NCBI RefSeq assembly: GCF_020283565.1
Contig: NC_060059.1
Location: forward strand, 31,360,838 to 31,424,837
DNA: 64,000 bases
Source of the DNA: Trifolium pratense
Taxonomy: Eukaryota; Streptophyta; Magnoliopsida; Fabales; Fabaceae
Reading direction: 5' to 3'
Shown: positions 49,307 to 59,638 of the stretch, piece by piece
Numbering within the stretch: the stretch's first letter is position 1
Layout of the letters: each line of letters begins with the position of its first letter
Translations under genes and position numbers: made by a program
Notes under the pieces: model-generated
The model's database searches: none
What the model was told of the DNA's origin: nothing
Seen by the model: the letters and a program-made list of their open reading frames with translations, nothing else

Positions 49307-50087
49307 TTATTTTTCTAAATCATTTCAATATTTTTGTCGTTTTCAAATTTATTTTTTATATTTTTGGTTTTCTATTTTTTGTTTTAAAAATAGAAAATAA
49401 AAAATATTAAGATTAAATATGAAAACCAAAAAAAAATTATGATGAAAGCCAATTTTTTTTTAATTTGTTTTTAAGATTTTTATGATGAAAACCTCATGGA
49501 CTGACTGGGCAGGGCCCGGCCCAAAGTTTTTAAATTTTTTTCATAGTTATATTATTTAGCAGCGGTTTGAAACCCTCGCTTAAAACTCTGTGTAGTTTGA
49601 CTACTATTTTGTTTGCTGGGTTTCAAATGCCCGCTAATTAGACGTCTCAGAATCTTTTTAGTGCTTTCCAATTTGTGGGGGTTTCAAACCCCAATTTGAA
49701 GTGTCTTTAATTTATTATTAATAATTCACGTGTCCTTTTTAATTTACTTTTTGAAGTGTCCCTTCTAATGTTTTATTGTTTAATAATTTATAGATATTTT
49801 AAAATGTGTAATTTATTTTGTCAAAGTATTCAAGTATTTTTTTTTGAGAAAAAAGTACTCAAAATTTTTATTTAAAACTAGCAGCCATACAGGGCGTGTT
49901 CCGCGCCTGTCTGTGTCTATTATGCAAACTTTTTTTAAATTTTGTATCCTCTTTATATATAGGTATAAATATAGTTTTAATGTATAAAATTCATGTTTGA
50001 TCAATTTTTTGTTAAAAAATTTAAAATTTTTGTTGGAGAGATTCATATAATATTATAAACACAAATATAAGAACTAATTAAAAAGTA
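49307..50087. other. Intergenic, with a Helitron-like 3' end at 49,878
   Basis: ACTAGCAGCCATACAGGGCG at 49,877 is the reverse complement of a CTAG-plus-GC-rich hairpin terminus. It is related to the plus-strand one ending at 51,747. The element bodies are not otherwise defined. Confidence 0.4.
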
Positions 50088-50384
50088 CTCCCTCCGTCCC
50101 AAATTATAAGGGAAAAAATGCCATTTTTTTTGTCCCAAATTATAAGAGAAAAAATCATTTTCAAGAATGTTTTTTTCTTATTTTCATAAAATTAAATGCA
50201 AATTGCATTTAATTTCTTCTCTCTCTCATTTTCTCAATAAACAACAACAAATAAAAATTGTTTTTACATCTTCCTATGCAACTTATTCCAAGGAAAACCC
50301 ACAAAAACATACTTCAAATTCTCATGTTTTACTTTTTCTTAATAAGTGTGATTTTTTTATTTTCCCTTATAATTTGGGACGGAG
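50088..50384. mobile_element. Stowaway-like MITE, 297 bp
   Basis: The left end CTCCCTCCGTCCCAAATTAT pairs with a right end finishing CCTTATAATTTGGGACGGAG. TA flanks are at 50,086-50,087 and 50,385-50,386. The first 25 bp of the left end are partly duplicated inside. Confidence 0.87.
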
Positions 50385-50723
50385 TATGAAGTTTACACAT
50401 GAATTGACATAAAATATATTTCATGATATATTTTAAAATTTTATTTATTAAAAATGGTAATAGTCCATCTTTTAGCTATTTTTGAGATATCCATATTAGA
50501 CACACCCTCAATAAGATTATTTTTTTTTAGTAATTTTTTTTCATATACGATTTATATTTATAGCGGCCCTCCCCAATTTTTTGGGCTAGCTCGCTACTGC
50601 GTACAATTTATTTTTATTTTTACTTTTTTTAATGTTGTTTATTTTTGTTTTATCATAATTCATTCTAATAAATTTATTATATTTTTTAATATCTTTTAAA
50701 TTTTCAATATATTTTATTCATTG

Positions 50724-50976
50724 CTCCCTCCGTTACTTTTTAAGTGCCGTTTGAGAATCGTGGGCACTATTCTTATAATCTACTTTGATTGTAATTTTTT
50801 ATTAATATATAAATAAATATTAGCAAATATGATGTTCAATTTGTCTCGACGAGTATTTTTAAAATATAAAATATTCATAATTTTTTATAATAAATAATTA
50901 AAGATATTAGTGATCAAAATTGTCATTGATATATGTGCGGTGATCTAAAATGACACTTAAAAATGAACGGAGAAAG
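50724..50976 (+). mobile_element. MITE, family shared with 49.06 kb, copy 2
   Basis: It starts CTCCCTCCGTTACTTTTTAA and ends near AATGAACGGAGAAAG. The inner sequence (TTTGAGAATCGTG, ATCTACTTTGATTGTAATTT) is shared with the inverted copy at 49.06-49.31 kb. Confidence 0.75.
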
Positions 50977-53549
50977 TATTTTTTTTGCTATATCTTATTT
51001 TTTGGTACTTCTTTATCTTTTAGCGTTAGATTCTAAAAAAAAACACAAGTATTGCTAAAGTTAGATATGAAATTGGAATACTCTTTGATTGATAATTTAA
51101 TTTGAAAATGTTGCAAATTTTAATTAAGTAAGTGATGACAACACAAATTACATACCATAACGTTTATTTTTTATTTTAATATTAAATAAATAATACGAGT
51201 AACAATTTGTTTTTTTACTTTAATACACAATTTGTTTTCCCTCAATTTTATGCAACAAACATGACTTTTGAAGTCATACATATCAATTACCAAAAATACC
51301 ACCAACCAATCACATGCATGTTTAAATTAAAAAAATATAAAATTAATCTATAACAATATATAAAAAGTTACTTGAGTTTGGGATGAATTTTTCATTATTC
51401 CATAATTGCCCTTAACTTCCTCTATAGCTTTTTGATTATTCCATAATTGCTCTTAACTTCCTCTAACTACCTCTCTTTTTCTTTTATTTTTTTATGGCTT
51501 TTCATCTATACTATATATAAATAGAATAGACGAGTTTTTGGTGTAGACTTTTCATAATACCAACAATACCCTTGCTTTTTTTAGTAGCAACGAAAATCTT
51601 TTATTAACAAACTCACCATAACATAAAACACATTTTTTTTAGTAGTAAAAATCTTTTATTAACAAACTGACCATAACGTAAGACAATTTTTTTTTGTACA
51701 TAAGTTAGACACAGCCAGACGCGGAACGCGCCTGCCTGGCTCGCTAGTATTAATAAATCATACACAATTTCTTTATTTTCATGTATTAAATATGACTTTT
51801 TGAGTCACCCACATCAATCACCAAAAACACTGACAACCGAATATTAAATGCATAACACCATTAATATTTTAGAATTTATTCTCCTTAGTTTTTTATGTAA
51901 TACTATATACATAATTATTTCTTTGATCTCTTATTTATTTTATATTTTCCTTTGTCTTTTTCTCTTTTGTGTCCTTTCATCTTTTTTACGTATATTTGTA
52001 AAAATAAAAGATAATTGTGTACTACAAAACTTTAGGGAAAAAATTTAGTTATCTTTTTTACAAAAGTATATATCATATAACTATTTACAATACTGTTAAA
52101 ATAAATTTATGTCATCTAATATTTATACATTTTATATGTATTACTAAAATAAAAAATTGTGGCTCTAGAAATATGGGGTCTGGGCAATCGTCTATCAAGA
52201 ACCCTGTTAAGGGTTACTATTATTCACGGACATTTATTATATAAGCTTATTTTATCTTACATATTTGTTAAGCTTGAATCGTGTTTATAGTGTATTTTAT
52301 CCACAAGCACGTCTACCGTGTGTATGAATTAATTTCATGAATTTTTTTATTAATTTACTATTGCAATATGGAAATACCCGGTAATCTTTAATTTTTTTGT
52401 TTACGATAATTTGTAATTTTTTTTTGTTATTATGATATTGATACAAAGTTTTCACTATCGTTAGTGATGATTAATCTCTATCGGGGGGCTTGTGAGGCAC
52501 ACAATGTAAGTTCTTCTCTCAACCGAATTTTCTCCATACACATGAGTCATGAATCGAATCTCTGACCACATACTTGGTGACAAAAGACTCTTACCAATTG
52601 GACCAAACCAACTAAAATTAATAATAAAAAGGATATTTGAGTCAAATCATACCTGCAATCAACTAGACAACATCAAAATAAGGCAACCAATTACCATCAT
52701 TTTTCAACTGGACAATCACGCATTTAAAATAAGGAGTAGTAATGTGCAATCATGTTAGAGTGGAGAAGAGATCGAGAGAGGGAATAGTTTCATCAATGAG
52801 GATTGATTATTATTGATCTTAGAAATACAATTCATAAAGATACAAATTGTAGTGTGATACTTGGTTAACTATGATTAGAGTAATTAGTTACTAACTATCT
52901 AACAAACTAAACTATTTCTCAACAAATTATTGCCCAACAATGTACCAAAATAACATTATTTCCTAATTATATAACACAAGGTGCACCTTTCTTGCTTCAA
53001 CAAAAATATGCCAGTCTTAATTTGTTTATTGAGAAATCGTTTTACCATGCAACAATTTACTATCAACTAAACTTATTTTTTTATTATTTTACTAGTATGT
53101 TAGCCCGTGTCGTTCACATGATTATTCTCTTTTTTAATATTATTTATGTATTTATTTTGATATATTATTCGAGTAATTTGGTTTAAAATTCTGCGATAAA
53201 ATTGAGATAGGTTTTGCATGATACATATTTAACGATGTTACAGGATAAAGCGAGATGAATAGTATTAAAGCGAGATGATAGATTATTTATCTCATCTTCA
53301 TCCCCGAAACTATATAGTGACCTATAAATATAAAATAATTATAAACTTCATTCTCAAATGAAAATATGCTGTGATTTTTCATCCTCGATGAAGAGTGGTG
53401 GAATGAAATTGAATGGAGTGAGATTATGTCAAATTTCATTGTTTGGTTTTGTAAATAATTCCATTATGTATGATGGAACCCATTATATCCAATACTATCC
53501 ATTCACCCAATTTTTCATTCCTACCAATTTGGGATGTATGGAATGGAAG

Positions 53550-53552
<3 letters not shown>
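50977..53552. other. Repeat-rich intergenic spacer
   Basis: It holds short tandem duplications (CTTTTATTAACAAACT units near 51,600-51,670) and a Helitron-like 3' end (GACGCGGAACGCGCCTGCCT, then CTAG at 51,744-51,747 before T). Segments at about 53,210-53,400 (GATGTTACAGGA.. and AAATGAAAATAT..) recur near 58,265-58,600 in direct orientation. No gene is supported. Confidence 0.5.

Positions 53553-53623
<71 letters not shown>
53553..53623. repeat. (AAT)n microsatellite, left part of an insertion target
   Basis: About 70 bp of perfect AAT repeats are cut by the LTR element. The run resumes at 57,453-57,484 on the far side. Confidence 0.95.
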
Positions 53624-53858
53624 TGTTAAGATTTCCATGGTTTGGAGAAAATGGAGAAAACTTTAGAAAGTCTTCAAGATAGTAAAAATCATAAAGATTC
53701 ATATTTGATAAAAGATGATGAAAATAGTACAATGGTGGCTCTTATATAGAGCAATTTAGGTGTTAACTAACTAACCACCTAATAACAAACTCTAACAAAC
53801 TAATATAAACTCTAACTAACTAATGGAAGATACTAGCTAATCACCATTATTCTTAACA
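53624..53858 (-). repeat. 3' LTR, type A
   Basis: 235 bp, TG...CA, nearly identical to 57,238-57,452 apart from about 20 bp (AAACTAATATAAACTCTAAC). It contains the same short open frame beginning MNLYDFYYLE. Confidence 0.9.
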
Positions 53859-54447
53859 TCCTCCCTCAAACTCAACATTGGAAAATTTTCCAATTTGAGT
53901 TTGAATTACAATGAAAATACAAATGATTAACTATATACTATTGTAACTAATGGAGAAAATGGGGGTAAAGTAGCAACCAAAAACATAAAAGCTGATAAGG
54001 AAAGATGAGATAGGCCCAGGCCCAATGAGGCAAAACAATGCACTTCACATTCAGAACTTCAACGCAACTTCCTTGTGTCGTTTCAAGCTCTTTCACATTC
54101 TGAGCTTCTTCTTCACCCATCCACAAAACGCAACTCTGTGATATCAATTCAAGATCTTCCTTCAAACGCGATTCTTTTCTTCAAAATATGCAAACGTGCT
54201 TCTGAACCAAAAGAGCTTATTCAAAACGCACTTTTGCAAAACCAGCTTTTCCAAAAGTAAGATCTCAAATCCAATGAAAAAAAGCTTCCATAAATTGAAA
54301 TAAGCTTCCAGAAATTGATTCATCGTGAAAACGGTTGATTCTCACCATGAGAGAAGTAGAGCTTAATCCGTCTTCGTACGCGTGAACATTGAATGTGAAG
54401 CTTAAATTGCTGGATTTTAAGCAATTTTTTTTTTATTTATTCTGTTT

Positions 54448-55442
54448 CTATGTGATTATTGACAGAAGATTTCTGCCGATATCGAACGGTTTCTTCCCTC
54501 TGTCCCAAGGCATCCACCACAATCGAACGTCACCACAAATTTTGAAAGCGGCGAACGGCGAAATCGAATTACCTCTTCCGTCGGGATCAAAAACAGTTTG
54601 GACGGCGAGAACAGCGTTGTTGATGCAGTGAATGAAGTAACACATTTGTATCGAAACGAAGTCCAAATTTGTGATGAAATCATTCGATTTATTGACTGAT
54701 TCAAAAGCTACGAATTCAGATTCAAGATTAATAGTTACAGATGAGTTACTCACATTTGGAAAATTCGTTAATTCGTCTTTGAGCTCTGAAGTTGGAAACG
54801 AAAACGATGATGCGTAATCATGATGTTCTTCCATTGTGAATTTGTTCCAGAAACAAGATATCTCCCCGATCTTGATTATGCATCCTTCGATCCTTGGTTT
54901 AACTGATTTAAGAGGTTTGATCGGAATAATTTCAGAATGAAAATTACCAAAAGTGATATTGAAATTTCCGTCTACTGTAGCTGATCCAAGAACAGAGGAA
55001 GCTGCAGTTGAAATGCAGTGATTGTTGTTACTGATTCAAGAACAGAGGTAGATGATGATGAATTCTCTCCCTCTGCCTCTATAATTGAATCACTCAAAAG
55101 TTCTTGAACATGAATAGAAGATTCTTGCGGTGATTTTCGAAGTGGTGGAAGTGGCAAGAATTTCTTCTCCATCTTCGATTTCTTCCACAAGTGACAAAAA
55201 ATGGAGTGAACCATTAGAAATGAAGGTGGATCAAAAAGTACAGTGTAAATTTCTTTGTGATAAGCAATGGAGGAATTCTCCGGTACCGGTACAATGGCGG
55301 AAGCGGGACGGATTCTCGGTGATCGAAACCGAGGCGATGATACCATGTTATGAATCATGGAATCGAAGGGATAAAGATCATAGATGTCGGCAAGATAGAG
55401 TGCATAAGAGTATTCATGAGGAAGATACTCATAGAAATTCAT
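54448..55442 (-). pseudogene. Internal region 2 ORF of the composite LTR element, frameshifted
   Basis: The frame opens in LTR-B with MNFYEYLPHEYSYAL, passes through the primer site (MVSSPRF) and stays open to 54,972. A frame change near a short internal duplication (TCCTCTGTTCTTG repeated) then leads to a second open stretch. That stretch holds NITFGNF, IEGCIIKIGEISC, NNAVLAVQTVFDPDGRG and DVRLWWMPWDRGKKPFD, ending at 54,448. The same motif order appears in internal region 1. I do not recognise the protein, and it is not gag or pol. The frameshift suggests this copy is no longer translated in full. Confidence 0.6.
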
Positions 55443-55800
55443 ATTGAATGAATATAGATTGATAAAAGAATGAGTAAAATGTACAATGAAGTAGCTTATT
55501 TATAGGACTATTTGGAGTAACTAACTCTCTAACTAACTTTCTAACCTCCTAACTAACTTGGTAACCTATCTACCATGTTATGAATCATGGAATCGAAGGG
55601 ATAAAGATCATAGATGTCGGCAAGATAGAGTGCATAAGAGTATTCATGAGGAAGATACTCATAGAAATTCATATTGAATGAATATAGATTGATAAAAGAA
55701 TGAGTAAAATGTACAATGAGGTAGATTATTTATAGGACTATTTGGAGTAACTAACTCTCTAACTAACTTTCTAACCTCCTAACTAACTTGGTAACCTATC
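55341..55800. repeat. 230-bp tandem duplication of LTR-B
   Basis: 55,341-55,570 and 55,571-55,800 are head-to-tail copies with only a few differences (for example GAAGTAGCTTA against GAGGTAGATTA). Each begins with TACCA, the complement of the primer site's first bases, so the duplication took in the PBS/LTR junction. Only the second copy continues to a full LTR end (ATTCTTAACA, to 55,842). Confidence 0.92.
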
Positions 55801-56299
55801 AACTAACTCTAGTTGATTAACTAACTATCTATATTCTTAACAGCCTCCCTCAAACTCAACATTGGAAAATTTACCAATTTGAGTTTGAATTACAATTATT
55901 TTCAACATTTATCATGTGAAAAATTGCAACCTGAAACATAGAAAATTGTAGTGCAAGCACTGCAGTGGCACAAAATGACAGTAAAATCCTACAAGCTATG
56001 ACACTAAGACTTAAGAGCCCAAAGAAAATTTCCACACTTGTTGCTGGCCTTGTGTGTCACGTAGCTTATACATGCCCAATTCTATTTTGATTCATCCTTC
56101 TGCAATGTGTTGCCCCTGCCTTATCTTCCTGTAGTTGAATGTTCTCGAACATTGCACAATTGACAGAACAATTGAAGAGAAAATTGGTACAAAATATTGC
56201 ACTGCACATGACACCTACAATTCGCTGTCATCTTCTTCCCTATACTCACTCAATCTCAATTGAATCTGAATGGAAGAAAAAAAAACTGAAAACGAAATG

Positions 56300-57346
56300 T
56301 TATGTAGCAAGGTCCACACCATGGGAGAGTGAAATACAGTAACGAGAAAGGAACCGGGAGCAAAACAAAGAAGAATGAACTGAAACAGAAAAGTGAAACG
56401 CGTGTATGCGGTGGAGCACGGCGATATCGATGTACATGAGAGTTCCGCCGGGATCAAACGTCTTCCTCCCTCTATCCCAAGGCATCCACCATAAACGAAA
56501 CAAAGTTTTGCAAAGGACTCTACAGATGACATAACCAAGAATCACAAATGTTGCTCCGCCGGGATCAAAGACAGTTTTGACGGCGAGAACGGCGATGCTG
56601 TATTTATCGTGGCGAGGATCATACATCATATGTGTTGATTCTGGAAAAGGTTCCTTCAATTTCATGATTGCTTCGGAGTATTGAATTTTTGGCACAGAAA
56701 TGAGATGTTGAATTCTCTGATATTGCATTTTCCCTTTGCACGCCGATTCAGTTTCATAGACCGATTGAAAACAATTGACTTCTCCAATTTTGACAGATCC
56801 TCCCCCTTCAACCAAAGGCTTGATGACGATCTCTGAAGTTGCTAACAAAGATGATGATGCAGAATCAAGATTCTTCGATTTCACGTGTTCTTCCAAAGCG
56901 GCAAACTTAGATTCTTGGAACGCAGATTCCTCGACAATGCTGCAACATGAATCTGCAATAATACATGTTATCTTGCCAATCTTGATGGAAAATCCATCAA
57001 TTGTTGGCTTGATTGGAGTGATCAAAGGAGATTGAATGGTAGTAAAATCTGAATTCCCGAAATTGCCGAAAATGATGTGATTGCAGAGGCTGGAAGATTG
57101 AATTTCTGGTGCAGAAACCTCCAAATCTTCATCATGAGAAAGATCTTCATCTTCATCAATGGCTGAAACAGAATTAGGAGCGGAATCTTTATCGGAAGCG
57201 TAGTTATCCTCATCCCTTGGGTATCGCTCTGATACCATGTTAAGATTTCCATGGTTTGGAGAAAATGGAGAAAACTTTAGAAAGTCTTCAAGATAGTAAA
57301 AATCATAAGGATTCATATTTGATAAAAGATGATGAAAATAGTACAA
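56300..57346 (-). CDS. Internal region 1 ORF of the composite LTR element, unknown protein
   Basis: 348-codon open frame starting inside the type A LTR (first Met at 57,346, a second start MNPYDFYYLE 10 codons later). Another ATG at 57,238-57,236 is formed exactly by the last LTR base and the first two bases of the primer site (MVSERYPRDED). An acidic stretch follows (AIDEDEDLSHDEDLEVSA). Then come IIFGNF, two related motifs (KPTIDGFSIKIGKITC and KPLVEGGGSVKIGEVNC), then VLAVKTVFDPGG and LFRLWWMPWDRGRKTFDPGG. There is no zinc knuckle and no pol motif. I do not recognise the family. The frame's length in AT-rich DNA and the shared motifs with internal region 2 suggest a real protein. Confidence 0.55.
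   Translation of the reverse strand: MYYFHHLLSNMNPYDFYYLEDFLKFSPFSPNHGNLNMVSERYPRDEDNYASDKDSAPNSVSAIDEDEDLSHDEDLEVSAPEIQSSSLCNHIIFGNFGNSDFTTIQSPLITPIKPTIDGFSIKIGKITCIIADSCCSIVEESAFQESKFAALEEHVKSKNLDSASSSLLATSEIVIKPLVEGGGSVKIGEVNCFQSVYETESACKGKMQYQRIQHLISVPKIQYSEAIMKLKEPFPESTHMMYDPRHDKYSIAVLAVKTVFDPGGATFVILGYVICRVLCKTLFRLWWMPWDRGRKTFDPGGTLMYIDIAVLHRIHAFHFSVSVHSSLFCSRFLSRYCISLSHGVDLAT
57226..57237 (-). other. Primer-binding site of the LTR element
   Basis: TGGTATCAGAGC immediately follows the 5' LTR on the minus strand. It is complementary to the 3' end of plant initiator methionine tRNA, as in many copia elements. The LTR-B junction keeps only TGGTATCA. Confidence 0.88.
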
Positions 57347-57451
57347 TGGTGGCTCTTATATAGAGCAATTTAGGTGTTAACTAACTAACCACCTAATAAC
57401 AAACTCTAACTAACTAATGGAAGATACTAGCTAATCACCATTATTCTTAAC

Positions 57452-57452
<1 letters not shown>
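57238..57452 (-). repeat. 5' LTR, type A
   Basis: 215 bp, TG...CA, followed on the minus strand by the primer site. It is adjacent on its other side to ATAAT and the remaining AAT repeats. Confidence 0.9.
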
Positions 57453-57485
<33 letters not shown>

Positions 57486-59638
57486 TAAATACAATTTTAT
57501 CCCCATTTTTTATTTCATAAAAGCTTTCTTTCTTCCCTCTTCATCAATCGCATGTTCTTTCTTCAGTGTATAGATTTCTTATGCAACTCTTCACTGACCT
57601 TCTTGTTGTTGTTGTTGTTGTTGTTAAATATGGAAAAGAATTCCAAATTTATGATTGGCTAGATAGAATGAAAAAAAATATCAGTTCAATTCTTGTAATA
57701 TATGTCAGGGAAACAACCTTTTCATAAATTTGTGTTCGGCGAGATATAATGGAAACTAAAAAAATAGTCATAAAACTCTCTCAACGAAACAATGATGGTG
57801 TGTGTTTGCGACGGGAATGGATTTTCAATTGTAATTTATACTTAAAAAGAATAAATTGTAATCTAACACCATCTAAATTTATTTTTTCTAAATTTTTATA
57901 TGTTTTTCTCTCTTGATTAATGGTAACAAATCATACTTTATTCTCTCAAATGTAAATTACACTTGAGAGAATCTATTTCCGTTTGTGACAAGGAAATAGT
58001 GGGTTGCTCGAAGTCAAGAAATAATATATTCAACTACTACCATTTTTTTTGTTGTAACAGTGGAATAAAACATTTATAATTTGTTCCATTTCGTTCATTT
58101 TCCAAACAATGGAATGAAGATATTATTTCATCTCATCATAAAATATCCAACTAAGGGAATGAAATATTTGTTCCATTCCGTTCCATTTCACTTCATTCCA
58201 ATCCGCTTCATTATATTCCATCAATCCAAACATAACCTTAAAAAAAATTGGGAGCGTAGTTTACCATAAAATGAAAATATACCATGATTTTTTTTTCATC
58301 TCCAGACGACTCTTTATAGAAAATCTACATTAGGTTCATTGTCAAACACGGGATAATTTTTATTTTTTTCAATAATATTTATTTTCATATGTTATTTTTT
58401 CTTTTGAAGGTTGTCCACATCCTTTTTAGTTTTATATTATTTAGAAGGTTGTCCTTTTTTTTTTGTCTTTCTTTCTTTTAATTGTCTATGAGATTGATTT
58501 CATTTAGTTTATTTGAGTATGAAAATATACGATATTTGTTTAAGGATGTTACAGGAGCATAGCGGGATGGGAAGTACTCCCTCATTCCCCGCTCAACAAC
58601 ACTAATTAAGAGATTCTCTCTCCCCCTGGATCTCCCATGACTCGGTAGGAATCTTCACCCATGAGCTTCAAATGAGGAAACTAATTATATTAACATACTT
58701 TGACTTTGTTCCTATTCTCAAATTTTTTCTTGTCAATGTACCACAAAGAAGCAATCTTCACCCGTGAGCTTCAAATGAGAAAATCTATATGTGAATCTCC
58801 AATCACATTGATAAATTAATATCCCAAAAAAGTTTGAACGAAGGTTTATAAAAAGTTTAAAATTTGAATTATAAAAAATATAATAGATTATAAAAATCAA
58901 AATTATATTAATTTATTTTAGGTTTCCCATAGATTTCACCACCCAAATGTAATCTAATGAAAGTGTGATGATCACAAAATATGAAAAAACTCTCATAGTC
59001 GAAATTCAAAATTTAATTAGTCAATATGTATTTTTAATAATGGGGTGGGAAGTGTTTCTATATTTTTTTTAATGAATATCAATAAAATACTCGGGCTAAG
59101 TTATCACTATCTTCTACATACACCTTTAATCATGGGGATCACTTTATATCGTGTTAAATAAAATTTTGAATAAGTTATCCCTGTGATAAAATATAAAAAT
59201 ATGGATAACCCCGCAGTTATAATTCAAAATAAATTGATTGACAGAATCAGCATCACCAAATCTCAAAATATTATAAACCAAGTTCACCATCATTAGGTGT
59301 TCAAATAGTAGAAAATGAAAACAACAAAATATATCAGTGTTCGGTGGTATTGACTTGTGGTATTGGCTTGAGACCTGAGAACTCACGTTCAATTATCTCT
59401 GATATCAATTTGGATGGACTAATTTAACTTTTTAAAAAAAAATTATAAATTGTGACATCTTATTATATTCATAAACCATCTGATCTTTTTTTTTTTTTAA
59501 TTTAACCATATGATCTAATTAACCATATGTTTGAACATTTCTATCCATCTAATTTGTTGTCAGAATTATATATTCATTGACAAAATAATACAACTCTTGT
59601 GAGTATGGTGGATATATATAGGAAGTATTGTGACACAC
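57453..59638. other. Intergenic spacer between the LTR element and AARE copy 2
   Basis: It begins with the rest of the (AAT)n run. Around 57,790-58,240 there are inverted-repeat-like segments (GGGAATGGATTTTCAATTGT; ATTCCATCAATCCAAACATA), probably eroded MITEs. A (TTG)n run lies near 57,600. No gene is seen. Confidence 0.5.

Larger units (their letters stand above)
53624..57452 (-). mobile_element. Composite non-autonomous LTR retrotransposon (copia-like), 3.83 kb
   Basis: The outer LTRs (type A) are 57,452-57,238 (5' on the minus strand, 215 bp) and 53,858-53,624 (235 bp, with a 20-bp indel). Both start TG and end CA. After the 5' LTR comes TGGTATCAGAGC (57,237-57,226), the copia-type initiator-Met tRNA primer site. 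A TTTGAGGGAGG polypurine tract precedes the 3' LTR. Both flanks give ATAAT as a 5-bp target duplication inside (AAT)n. In the middle lies a second LTR type (B, 55,842-55,576), partly duplicated (55,570-55,346), with its own primer-site remnant and polypurine tract. The order is therefore A-internal1-B-B'-internal2-A. No protease, integrase, reverse transcriptase or RNase H motif is visible, so mobility would need another element's enzymes. Confidence 0.85.

Noticed and set aside
53358..53666. ORF with a long poly-Ile run
   Set aside because: Produced by the (AAT)n microsatellite and crosses into the LTR.
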